A stretch of 19,045 bases of DNA from Gonapodya prolifera JEL478 (taxonomy: Eukaryota > Monoblepharomycota > Monoblepharidomycetes > Monoblepharidales > Gonapodyaceae). Position 1 is the stretch's first letter, and every line of letters begins with the position of its first letter. The stretch spans positions 2,717-21,761 of the forward strand of contig KQ965856.1 of assembly GCA_001574975.1 (NCBI GenBank). Reading direction: 5' to 3'. Under the pieces are notes generated by a model that made no database searches, was not told where the DNA came from, and saw only the letters and a program-made list of their open reading frames with translations. Position numbers and translations under genes: made by a program. This document shows positions 10,093 through 19,045 of this stretch, one piece after another.

Positions 10093-13000
10093 TTAAATAG
10101 CGGTGGCGACGATTGCAAGAGCGACTGTGAACAAGAGCGAAGATGTTGCTCTTGGCAGAGCTCCACCGGGTTTCGATGATCCAGTATTGTTGCCACCGGC
10201 GACCAGCCCTGGAAGCATCCAGCTATGACGGTGGGGAGGGGTGAGGAATTTATTTGATCAAATTCGGAGGGACGACTTAGGGGCTATGGATGTGATGTAC
10301 ACGCACCTGCACGTGCGGTTCGAGATGTCGCAAATAGAGTCGGTGGTGGTAAAGTTCACCGGGCTAGCTTTTTTCACATAGTCGATGGCGACATCTGAAA
10401 GAAGGGAGAGCGACGGAAGCTGTCCCACTCCGACAACGTTGGCAACGAGAGCGTCTCCTCCGGTGGCAACGAAATCCAACGTGCAGAGCGTATAATTCTT
10501 GTTCGTGTCAATGTTGCTCCATACTCCAGTCAGGTCTTGAACTTGGCCCTGAACGGGTGATCGGAGGAACAATGTTTAGAGAGAATAGCGGAGCATAAGG
10601 AAACCTGAGTTGAGACTCACCCCGAGCACACGAGGTGCGGCACTAATGCTAGAGTTGTAAATGAAGCGCGCCCCCGAAAGCTGCATGAACGCCCCCGACA
10701 CAGATTTCCCAGTAACAACATTGCTCTGTCGTTGATGTCGCAGTAATATAAAGAGTTGCTTTGAATTGAGACAAGGTTCAGGAAACTTACGCTGCCATTG
10801 TTTCCCGCTACCGACTCAAAGGTATCGAGAAGTTGCTTTCCCGTAAACTTTGATCAAATTGATGTCAAAATTAGCTCAAATCGGTTTCAAAGTTCACGGT
10901 ATAGCTTCTGGAACTCTCACGTTGTACACAACAAGGTAGTTCGCAAAAGGAAGAAGGGTAAGAACATCTCCTTGGGTGATGTTTCCGGCTGCAAGATCGA
11001 TACGCATTCCACCAGTGTTCTGATAATGAGGGCGCACACATCTTGAATGACGATACGTACGGTGCAGCGGTCTTCGACCATTTCACTCACAATCAAAGCG
11101 ACCTGAGCTCCTTGCTGTCTCGTAGCATTCAACATCGCGGAAGTGACGAAGGCTCCGAGGGCACAGTCCCGGCTGTAGCAAGAACTACGAGGAAGAGGGG
11201 TCAAGGTCGAACCTGGGGGAAGCGTTTCCGCGGCAATTAAAACCAACGCAAGCGAAATCCGTTGAGGAAAATAAACGCCCACCAATGACAACTTTGCTGA
11301 GGGCGTCGAATGGAGCACGCCAATCAGCGACTTTCGCTGCCATCGCAGCATCCTTGGGAGTAGCTTGGGTCAACAGAATGGGCTTGCCTGCAATGGTGAG
11401 GAGATCGCCCGTCTGGAAACATGAGAAACCGTCACTCGTAAACGACTGCTATTGTGATTCATTCATCATTCATTCGAAAGACTTACGTCCGCATCCCACG
11501 TGACATCAAGGTTTCCTGTCGGTGGATGTACATGGTTACAAGTCGAACAGTAAAGAACTTTAAATGTCGATTCACGAACCGATGTATTTTCCAGCCCAAA
11601 GCACCTGAACGATGTAAACGGGTTTCTGGTCCAGGTTCGTGACATTTGAAGGGTACTTGATGTTCAACACGTTAGGTCAAGGTTAGACATGAGAGAGCTG
11701 AAAACATCGATCAACAGCCTCCCATACATATCCAACCACTGTGTCACCGACTGCCTCGGACGCGTTCGCGAGAAGGAGCGAGTGAGAGTGCCCCCCGATG
11801 ATGAGCTGAACGCCGGAAATACTGCAAGGACGGACAGTTGCCTTGTTGGGATTTTGGAGTCACTACAAATTTCCTCGTCAACACTTACCGTCGTCCGAGA
11901 TCTTTGTCGACGTCGTATCCGATATGTGTCACCAAGATCGCAATCTTGGGTCCCTTTGCCTTGCAAGCGTCAATCGCGCTCTGAGCAGCGATAGCGGGGT
12001 CGAGGAAGGTGATGTTGGGGCCAGGGGACCTGTGATGCGAAGCAGTTGCAAAACGCATTGTTGTTGCGGTATTGCGATCGGGAGAGTTGATTGGGTACTT
12101 GCGAGATTGATGGAGTGGAGTTGGTCACACCCCCAACGAAGCAAATGGGGACGCCGCTGATGTTCTTGATGACGTACGGCGCGACGAGAGTGCGAAGGTC
12201 ATCGGTCCTGCAAGACGGGGTGCAGATAGTGACGCCAAAAGCGCCTCGATGGAGCACTATACATCTCCTTACGTGTTCGGGTTGAACGCCAGGTTGGCCG
12301 ACACGAATGTGGACTTGGTGGTGTTGACCTGGCGGATGTACTTCGCCAGGTAGTTGGGACCGTCGTCGAACTCGTGGTTGCCGAGGGATAGCACATCGTA
12401 TCCAAGGGTGTTGACCACGTCAGCAGTGATGTTCGAAAAGTAGGGCTTGTAGTACGAGTAAAAGAGGTTGCCCTGGAATTGATCACCGCCGTCAAGAAGT
12501 AAAGAAGGGACACCGGCGTCTGTGAATCAATGGGGAGCCATGAGTCTCAATGTGCACAAAGGATCGTTTGCGGCACTGAGGCCTCGGTCGAAAAGAAACT
12601 CACCAGTGGCGTTCTGCCTCAAGCCGTCAATAACATACTTCATCCGCGCAGCGCCACCGTAGCACCGAGACTGGTTTTTGTTGGCTGCGGTACAGTCAGC
12701 AAAACCTGGTCCGAATTCATCGTAATGAACTGCAACGGGCAGGGATAATGATCCTTTAGACGAGAGCGCAGCCAGATGATACACGACGTTTCTCACCGTG
12801 GATGTCGTTGGTGTGCTAGGACACGGTGGAGAAGGAGCATTTCAGGGATCAATAAAACGTGAGACGAGACACAGTCCAGGTTTACTGAGCATCGTGCAGT
12901 GATCGCTGCCTCGATCCCCGTACACTCCTTTGACACAACCAAGCGATACAGTCAATCAACTCACGATCTTCCAGTTTCGACGGTATTATATTCGGACAAA

Positions 13001-13257
13001 AAGAAAATAACGCAACGAGGGCGAGTAGGCGTCGGAAGGCGAAACGATCGTTTATCGCGAGGACTCACGACTTTCACGGTGAGAGGGGTCGCTCGCTTCC
13101 CGAGTCTCGTGACGGCATGGCCCGATGGCGTGGTAATGTGAAACACATCACCTGGCAGGTGATAGTCGCCGCTGACTTCTACTGGGGCTGACAGTATCTT
13201 TGGCACGACAGCGAGAGTGGCAAGCGCCGCGACGACCTGGAGAATCGACGCCCTCAT
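10093..13257 (-). CDS. Secreted GPI-anchored 5'-nucleotidase / metallophosphoesterase
   Basis: Sixteen exons, all in phase, 636 residues: 13257-13069, 12815-12797, 12729-12604, 12519-12273, 12207-12103, 12029-11889, 11821-11728, 11655-11580, 11515-11487, 11412-11283, 11212-11091, 11019-10921, 10847-10791, 10725-10621, 10548-10307, 10222-10093. An N-terminal signal peptide is followed by a calcineurin-like metallophosphoesterase domain: H-T-N-D-I-H (64-69), C-Y-G-G-A-A-R (92-98), D-G-G-D-Q-F-Q-G (121-128), G-N-H-E-F-D-D-G (158-165), T-H-I-G (263-266), G-G-H-S-H (285-289). The 5'-nucleotidase C-terminal domain carries N-T-G-G-M-R (427-432) and L-P-F-A-N-Y. The end is a Gly/Asn/Ser spacer and hydrophobic tail, a GPI signal. 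The family hydrolyses nucleoside monophosphates or related phosphate esters at the cell surface; substrate is not deducible here. Intron 1 (253 nt) is unusually long and might hide a further small exon. Confidence 0.95.
10223..10306 (-). other. Last intron of the nucleotidase, separates the GPI signal
   Basis: An 84-nt intron, donor GTGCGT and acceptor GTCATAG. Splicing adds the C-terminal GPI-attachment signal. Retention reads 17 further residues to a stop at 10258-10260, giving a product without a hydrophobic tail. Confidence 0.75.
12030..12102 (-). other. GC-AG intron in the 5'-nucleotidase gene
   Basis: This 73-nt intron begins GCAAGT and ends CACAG. Splicing at GC gives I-S-S-P-G-P-N-I in frame. 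Using the nearest GT (3 nt later) shifts the frame into a non-family reading. GCAAGT is the usual donor form of GC-AG introns. Confidence 0.8.
12797..12815 (-). other. 19-nt micro-exon encoding the HTNDIH metal-binding motif
   Basis: Flanked by a TCCTAG acceptor and a GTGAGA donor. It adds six residues plus one base and includes the Asp and His metal ligands at the start of the phosphoesterase domain. Both neighbours are phase-compatible only with it included. Confidence 0.85.
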
Positions 13258-13868
13258 TGCAAGTGATTGCTACAGGTAGCATTTTCCCTTGTGAAGTCCT
13301 AAGAAGAGGTTCGCGATCACGTTGCCCCCACGTTCTTTCGTGGACGAGAACTGAGGTCAAACGTATTTCCTTCCAAATTCGTACCATCAAAGAGCAACGC
13401 TGTTTATTTTAAACAAAATGGCCTGTGCTGACCCTCACTGAAAGCTGGAGGTAACCTTGTGTCTAGGTGGACAGAAAGCTGAAGCTCTGGTTAGGTTGTC
13501 CAATGTCTTGTTTCAGTCTCGGTTATTGTGTTGATAAAGTCTTCTGAGCTCATCACCCTTCTCTGAAAGTGTACCTTAGTTGGCATGCACTACTCAAGGT
13601 GCATCAAACGCGGATGAATATTGAATAATGCGAAGCGCAAGAATGGTACATCAAAACACCTGCAGAAGTGATACCAAAAGGTGCCTTTCTGTCGTGCAGC
13701 GAGAATCGCTTGACCGTTGTGGTTGCGTGTATAGGTATATCCCCTCTTACTCTTGGCAGCGGGTCGGACCCTCGATTTTCCACGGAACCAATCCCCGTCC
13801 CCCTTAGTCAATTTACAGGGTAACACCGAACAAGTCCCAAAGCGGAGGGCCGGGCGTGACCATATGCG
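13258..13868. promoter_or_regulatory. Divergent promoter region, nucleotidase and RING gene
   Basis: These 611 bp lie between two start codons on opposite strands and must contain both 5' UTRs and promoters. A 78-codon minus-strand ORF (13590-13826) inside it shows no domain and no splice continuation, so it is not called. No specific factor-binding site could be supported. Confidence 0.6.
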
Positions 13869-15108
13869 ATGTCATCGAAAACAGGAGGCGCCGTATCGTC
13901 TCTTGGGGCTGGATGGGGCGGTCCCGCTCACCCTGCTGGTCCAGGAGAGCCCCCGCAGCTTGTCGCTCTATTTGTCTCATTGACGATCGTCATCACGTTA
14001 GCCGGGTGGTTTCTGTTCTGGTTCTTGGTACAAACGAGGTGAGCTCCTTGCGATTCTTGGTTTGAGTTTGTGAGGGAGGTGCTTACGAGTGCATCCTTTC
14101 GAATCAAACTTTCTGGATGCGAAGATGTGGGAGGAGGCCGCTTCGGCGAATTCAGAGGGGTGCGCGGCGTGGCCTCAACATGACCGTGAGTCTTGAATCG
14201 CGTCTCCTTATGTATAGGGACTTCGAATCGGACTTATGTTGCATCGGCAGATTATACAATCGCTCCCCCTACATGCATACGACCCTACACGACGAAGTGC
14301 GGAATTAATGCTTCTCTACAGAAAGCGGGCGGCCATGATGAACGTCGTTGACGCTCCGGCCGCTCCTCAAACTGGGGACGGTTCCCCTCGCACTCCGACC
14401 GAAGCGAGCCAGGACACAATCGACGTCGTACAGGACGCCCCGACGCTCTCCACACAGCCTTCTACAGAGCTTTCTCCTGCCGTCCTTCCCGTTGAACCAG
14501 TCGTGGGGGAAGAACCACAACGATCCTTCGCCGACCGTATCAAAACATCCTTCAAATTGGCCGGAGCTGTCAGCCGCCTGACGAGCCCCGCCCCCCCGAC
14601 CACCATTCCATTGTCGACGACGCATAGTAGTATCGTGAAAACCAAACAGGAACCTGCGGTCGCGCATGACCCCGACACATGTGTCATTTGCCTCACATCG
14701 TTCGAGGACGGCGTCACTCTACGCGTCCTGCCTTGCTTCCACGAGTTCCATCCTGATGTGAGTGATTTCCCCACAGTCTCGCGGCGTGAATTTCAGGGCT
14801 AACCTTGTGTATGCTTGCATGCCTGCAGTGCATCGACCCTTGGCTCCTGGACCTCTCCGCCCGATGCCCGATCTGCAAAGGAAACGTCGCCGAGCTTCTT
14901 GGCTGCCAACCCGAGAACGACATGGGCAGCGAGGAAGTTTTCTGTAAGTTTTACCGACCTGCTTTGAGCATCTCGCCGCAGCAATACACGCTGACTTAAT
15001 CTTCCCCCTTCTATTTTCCTCATACCGTTCCCAGACTATGCCGACCTTCGGGAACTTTTCATGGGCCCCGTGGTATCCCTCTGGAGGACAGTTCAGTCTC
15101 GTGCCTAG
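13869..15108 (+). CDS. Membrane-anchored RING-H2 protein, probable E3 ubiquitin ligase
   Basis: Exons: 13869-14038, 14125-14185, 14251-14757, 14829-14943, 15035-15108. All in phase, 308 residues. A short Gly/Pro-rich N-terminus precedes one transmembrane helix (about residues 30-54, L-V-A-L-F-V-S-L-T-I-V-I-T-L-A-G), followed by a basic segment with many Arg. Then come L-P-L-H-A-Y-D-P and a Thr/Pro/Ser-rich linker. The RING-H2 finger uses Cys221, Cys224, Cys239, His241, His244, Cys247, Cys259 and Cys262 (C-x2-C-x14-C-x-H-x2-H-x2-C-x11-C-x2-C), with the E2-contact Ile223, Trp251 and a Pro after Cys259. An intron splits the finger between His244 and Cys247. RING-H2 proteins of this build recruit E2 enzymes at membranes. 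The last intron (GTAAGT) could instead be read through, ending at 14999 with a different tail. Confidence 0.93.
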
Positions 15109-15558
15109 AAGGTTTGCATGTTGCATGTGTCAACGTCAACTCGATTTTGAAGAACCCATGGGAGAGGAGCAAGCTGGCGTGTTCAGGCATAGGACGTTGG
15201 ACATTCGCAGCCTATTTCTTGGAATAAAAGAAAAAGTTCTATGTCGATACGATACCCGAATTCTGTGACTTTAATAAATCCTGGCACTTGTATTCAATTC
15301 GGACTGACTGTAGTGTATGGCTTCTTCCCTTTGAGGTTCCATGGAATTATGTATTTATCTCGTGCAAAACCAAATTTGTTGACTGTGACATCTCGTAGCA
15401 TCTAAACGTTATTGTGTAAAATCATCCGCTTTCGAGACGTACTTCGCTAGTCGAAGTATGCTGCAGCAATACCAACTTCTCATCCATCCGGTCGTCGCGG
15501 CCCAGTACGTGGCCGCCAAAAACAAAACTACATTCACCCTCCAATCAAGCGAGAGTCT
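15109..15558. other. Convergent 3' intergenic region
   Basis: About 450 bp between the RING gene stop and the end of the transcription-factor reading frame. It has A+T-rich stretches and an aataaa-like signal near 15271-15280 suited to 3' end formation. Otherwise nothing recognised. Confidence 0.45.
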
Positions 15559-18500
15559 CTATTGATTACATTCATGAAAAGTCGAATGCATCGCCAAAAT
15601 TATTCGGATAACTCTCCGCCACCGTTGGTCCAGTTCCGCAACCAATATGGACGACAGAACCTCCATGAGAAGTGCCTGACCGAGCGGTAGAAGGTCTGCA
15701 TGGTGACATAGCCCCAGATAAGGGCAAGGGTGTGAGTAATTGGACCATCTAACACTGTACATAAAACTCCAACTGCACAGCTCGGACTCACCAAAAGCAC
15801 TTCTCCACTTCAACTTGCCCTGCACACCCCTCAACAAGTTCAAAATCCTCTGAAACTGAAGCTCCGCCATACCGCGGAACGTCTCGTAGCCGCCAAACCC
15901 GTTGATTGCGTTTTGGACGAGGAGGTAATTGTGAGCGCTTTAAGGCTTGTCTGTGGTGGGCGCCGCGGACGCTCGTAGGGCTTCTTTCATGACAACAAGG
16001 AACGGCGTGATGAGAGAAAGTGCTATCAGTATCGTGCAGGGGAGTGGGGCGGAAAAGGAGTTAGACGTGCAGAGACAATACGCTCGATAGATGCGTGTCT
16101 CCCCCCGTCACAGACCCTCACGATTAAAAATACCAAGATTTTTCAGCCCAGACCGTAGTGCGTCCACGCCGTGCAATTTGAACAGCCTCGCCGCGGCCTT
16201 GACCGCCATGATCGCGTGGCCAATGCACATGGCCATCGCGGGGTGGGATATCCACTCGGTGACAAATGACGACGCAGCGACGTTTTCGGTACAGTAGAGC
16301 AGTGTGTTGTCGAGGAATTGGACAAAAAGATCACGTTCGAAGCTACTGCGCTCGGTGAATGGTTTGCTTCGACCCCGCGCTCCAAATTTGACGTGGGAAC
16401 AATTGGCGACGTCCAAAAGCACCACACTGAATGATAGTGCATTATTAGCGCGAGCGCTTCTGCCGACTGCTCGACAGCGGGGTTGATGTCCTGCTCGAGC
16501 GATCTTTGGGGCACGCTCAAAAACGTTGCGCACAGGGCATGGGGATCAATGCAGAGCGACACATTGAGACGGGCTCGCCATACGGTAAGCAGCCACGCAA
16601 TGTGGTTTGCCATGATCTGGGCCTGAACCGGCGGTGCGATCACGAGGGCGGGCATCGAGGAGGATAAGTCAAGGAGAGTAGTGGCCCCGGGAAGGAAGGT
16701 TGTGCCATCGACCCAGAGCGCGTGTGGGGGGGCGGAAATGCGGTGTTCGGCGCAGAAAGTTCGCTGGGTGTGGAGTGGAGCGTGTGTGTGTGTGTGAATA
16801 TTTAGGCTGGAAATTCGAGCCAAGGGTCGTGAAGAACTATATCGGGATACGCACATAATCCAAAATTTTGTGCACACAGTACACTGTGAGTACAATTTGC
16901 AGTGATATTAATCCCACGTAAATTTTAGACGGTAAGATGGTGGGCCAGGACACAGCATCGAACAGTGTTTGCAAGGTAACGGGCTCTGGTGGTGTTACTA
17001 GAGCGGCCAAGTTGGTATCTGGATGGGTTCGCCACAAAATATCCCCCATTGGTCTATGTTCAGGACGAGTGCCGACACTGTTGTGGGGCTGAATGATGAG
17101 AAACGTCCCACGGCACTGCCAAAGCACGGCACTCACAGAGGTACATCCTCCACGGCACTGAGGAGCCCAGGATCCTCGCAGAGGCCTTGCAACTGTTGAT
17201 TAATTGTTTGGTAAAACCACGCCATGTACCATGTCGTCCTCCGTGCTTTGTTGTTGATCATTGCTTGGTGCTTTCGTTGTTCTGGAAAGCCCGGAAGTGC
17301 TCCGTGTACGTAACGCCGGTTCTGTTGCGACAATTTGCTTCAACCTCAATGCCAACATTTTCAGTGCGGCGAAAGAGCCTTCGTAGCTCTCGGCGCCGAA
17401 CTGGGAGATGGCGATGTGGAGCAGGGTTTGCACGTACTCGACGTCAACTTGTTGAGAAGCGGCAATAGGGAGAAGGGAGGCACTGTACAAGGAGAGATTC
17501 TGCTGGTGGGCGCGGCGGAATTTTTGGGATGGGTGCAGGCGACAGCCGAGTGTCAACATGCTGTAATGAAGAAGGTAGCGATGTTATTTCTCGGAACGCG
17601 AAAGGCAAGCAAGTGTCAATAAAATGAAGTTGAATCCCCTAAACCTCGGACCCGCTCCGCAAGAGTTTTACAGCTTCGCAAATTATTCGTCAGCGGCAAG
17701 ACAGTTTCGGTTGTTGCTAAAACGCGGAAACCTCTGAATCCCGGCTCACTACGTTCGCGAGTCGCAGCGTACCTCAGGATTGGAGGGACGTTGTGTTGCT
17801 TTCTGGTTGCGCTGAACAGCTGGGGACGAAGAATGCGGAAGTATCGCCCGACGTCTTCGAAATAGAGTTGAAGGAGTTGGTTGCAGTCTTCCACGTCAGG
17901 CAAAGGCGGAAGGGCGTCAAATATTGAGGTTTAAATATCGTTGGGGTTCGGTTGTCTCTGTTCTTTGTGCGACGATGAGGAGGAGGGGGTGGCCGATGAA
18001 GTGATTTCAAACAAAGAGTTTGCGGAAAAAGGCGCCACAGGGTCAGAGGCGATCAACTATTGGACCATTTGCCATTCGGAAACGCCGTCGACAGCGGCAA
18101 TGTCGGAGTCGGTTGCTGTTGTTGTCGAGCTGGGTTCGGACAAAGAGGCCAATCGTGAAAACGATGGCACCGAGGATGGAGTGTCTGGCACATCCCAAGA
18201 CGAATCTCACTTCAGGAGATCAGTCAACGGATTGGCATCAATTCGAATGCACAGTGCAGATGCGTCCTGAAACGCAGGGGCGGCTGCTGGCTTTGTTGGA
18301 CAAGGTGGCAATGTCGCATGACGATTGGCCGCCGTTGCAACAGCGACATCGGCGAGCTGTTTGTATCTTTTGACACTAAGTAAGGACTCCAGCACTGCCA
18401 GCCCATCAGCCGAGCTGCGATGAGAGAACTGAGTCGTGGACACCTTTTCCCGCCCATCGCACACGCTCTCCGTGGAGGCTTTGCCCTGTGCTTGGGTCGC

Positions 18501-18717
18501 TGTCGCCGTGTTTCTTTCTTCATTTGCAACCGTGTGGAGCGACGTAGCTCTGCAGATTGGGCATCGGACAACGAAACGTCGGGCCTGCGGCCCACTGGGT
18601 TCATCAGGCAGCGCTGACGTAGTGCGAGGGGCTTGGGCGAGCTCCCTCGCAAGTTGCTGTGGCCAACCTTTGGCACCACGATTCATCAAATCCGGAAGCT
18701 TTTGGACTTCACCCAGC
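15559..18717 (-). pseudogene. Fungal-specific transcription-factor domain gene, disrupted
   Basis: Exons supported by phase: (18717/18689)-17773, 17560-17310, 17245-17137, 17077-16855, 16763 to an unresolved donor, 16426 to about 16110, about 15939-15792, and a last part ending at 15559. Family signs: L-P-P-L-P-D-V-E...L-L-Q-L-Y-F-E-D-V-G; S-M-L-T-L-G after the first intron; Y-V-Q-T-L-L-H-I-A-I; R-R-T-T-W-Y-M-A-W-F-Y-Q; L-S-A-V-E-D-V-P-L. These match the order of the middle homology region of Zn2Cys6 regulators (Fungal_trans type). No Zn2Cys6 cluster is visible. The N-terminal part is one continuous frame from 18689 to 17773 except for TGA 18207-18209, TAG 18057-18059 and TAA 17931-17933; between them the frame is Ser/Thr/Pro-rich and coding-like. 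Upstream the gene meets a candidate LTR at 18718. Probably a nuclear regulator that has decayed. Introns hiding the stops remain possible but none fits. Confidence 0.72.
16779..16796. repeat. TG microsatellite
   Basis: A run of gtgtgtgtgtgtgtg lies inside the intron between transcription-factor exons ending at 16855 and starting at 16763. Confidence 0.8.
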
Positions 18718-18733
18718 TGTTGGACTTCACCCT
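18702..18733. repeat. Direct repeat ttggacttcaccc, two copies
   Basis: The 13-bp word occurs at 18702-18714 and again at 18721-18733. The second copy starts inside the candidate LTR terminus TGTTGG, so it blurs the exact boundary. Confidence 0.75.
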
Positions 18734-18981
18734 CTTAGCGTAAACTAGATTCTGGCGATTTATAAATGAATGTAAACTGCTACAAAATAAGTTCCAACTT
18801 CAATCCTCACTCTCGCTCGCTCATCTCGTCCCCTCGTCTTGCTCGTCTCTCCGGTCACTTGGCGTGACCTCTCGGCTCTTGGGTCTCTCTCTCGACTCTC
18901 TCGTACTTGTTCTCGGCTCTCTCGCACGCTGGTCGCGTGCCCTCAGACTCACTCAGCAACCCCCGCCCGCTCCCCCTCACA
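18718..18981 (+). mobile_element. Candidate LTR of a retrotransposon
   Basis: This 264-bp segment starts TGTTGG and ends CTCACA, giving the TG...CA ends expected of an LTR. It contains a TATA box (TATAAAT, 18761-18767) followed by a long CT-rich transcribed-type leader (about 18800-18960). Two bases downstream comes TGGCGC, a primer-binding-site-like start. The second LTR and internal genes would lie beyond the window. Inference from structure only; a promoter of an unrelated gene to the right is the alternative. Confidence 0.35.
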
Positions 18982-18983
18982 CT

Positions 18984-19001
18984 TGGCGCTCCCGGCTAGG
19001 T
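18984..19001 (+). other. Primer-binding-site-like sequence
   Basis: It begins TGGCGCTCCC two bases after the candidate LTR end, as PBS sites of Ty3/Gypsy elements often do. I could not match it to a specific tRNA 3' end. Confidence 0.3.
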
Positions 19002-19045
19002 CTGACAGCGACGCAGACCACTTCCACCACGGCACCCCATCCAGA

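Noticed and set aside
13590-13826. 78-codon minus-strand ORF in the divergent promoter
   Set aside because: No domain, no splice continuation, and it sits in the region that must hold two promoters.
18440-18490. Possible Zn2Cys6 zinc cluster (R-R-A-C-A-M-G-G-K-R-C reading)
   Set aside because: It lies in a different frame from the domain and lacks the C-x2-C-x6-C spacing; only two cysteines fit.
18490-18580. C-P-I-C motif in the 5' reading of the transcription factor as a RING finger
   Set aside because: No further Cys/His with RING spacing follows.
1-19045. CRISPR arrays, rRNA, tRNA or bacterial operons
   Set aside because: No spaced direct repeats or cloverleaf-like genes were seen, and the intron-rich genes are eukaryotic.

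Overview
The window looks like nuclear DNA from a basidiomycete fungus, most likely Agaricomycotina. The genes are broken by many short introns (mostly about 50-90 nt, GTGAGT/GTAAGT donors, CAG/TAG acceptors). The protein families are a secreted GPI-anchored 5'-nucleotidase, a mitotic-type cyclin, a membrane RING-H2 protein and a fungal transcription-factor domain, set among class I and class II transposon remains. All gene models were spliced by hand from phase-consistent junctions. There was no alignment, so family names rest on visible motifs.

Layout. 1-928 (-): open 5' part of a retroelement-like ORF (zinc-ribbon-like cysteines, low-complexity middle, C-terminal coiled coil) that runs off the left edge. 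1037-3103 (-): hAT-family transposase whose C-terminal dimerisation region is missing exactly where the first element begins, which suggests a nested insertion. 3186-3652: ACTCG-rich and palindromic subterminal repeats of the hAT. 3653-4560: no gene recognised. 4579-7058 (+): single-pass membrane protein with a Ser-rich stalk and long cytoplasmic tail. 7694-9507 (+): cyclin, 6 exons. 10093-13257 (-): 16-exon, 636-residue GPI-anchored 5'-nucleotidase. 13869-15108 (+): 5-exon, 308-residue membrane RING-H2 protein. 15559-18717 (-): fungal transcription-factor domain gene with three in-frame stops, probably a pseudogene. 18718-19045 (+): candidate LTR with a following primer-binding-site-like sequence.

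The four host genes are independent single-copy-type genes. The cyclin and nucleotidase converge, and the nucleotidase and RING gene share a 611-bp divergent promoter region. I see no operon or gene cluster logic and no convincing new multi-gene system. The points worth checking are structural: nested transposons with a telomere-like motif at the junction, a 19-nt exon carrying the nucleotidase metal motif, a GC-AG intron, a terminal intron that could switch membrane anchoring, and a decayed transcription factor apparently cut off by an LTR.
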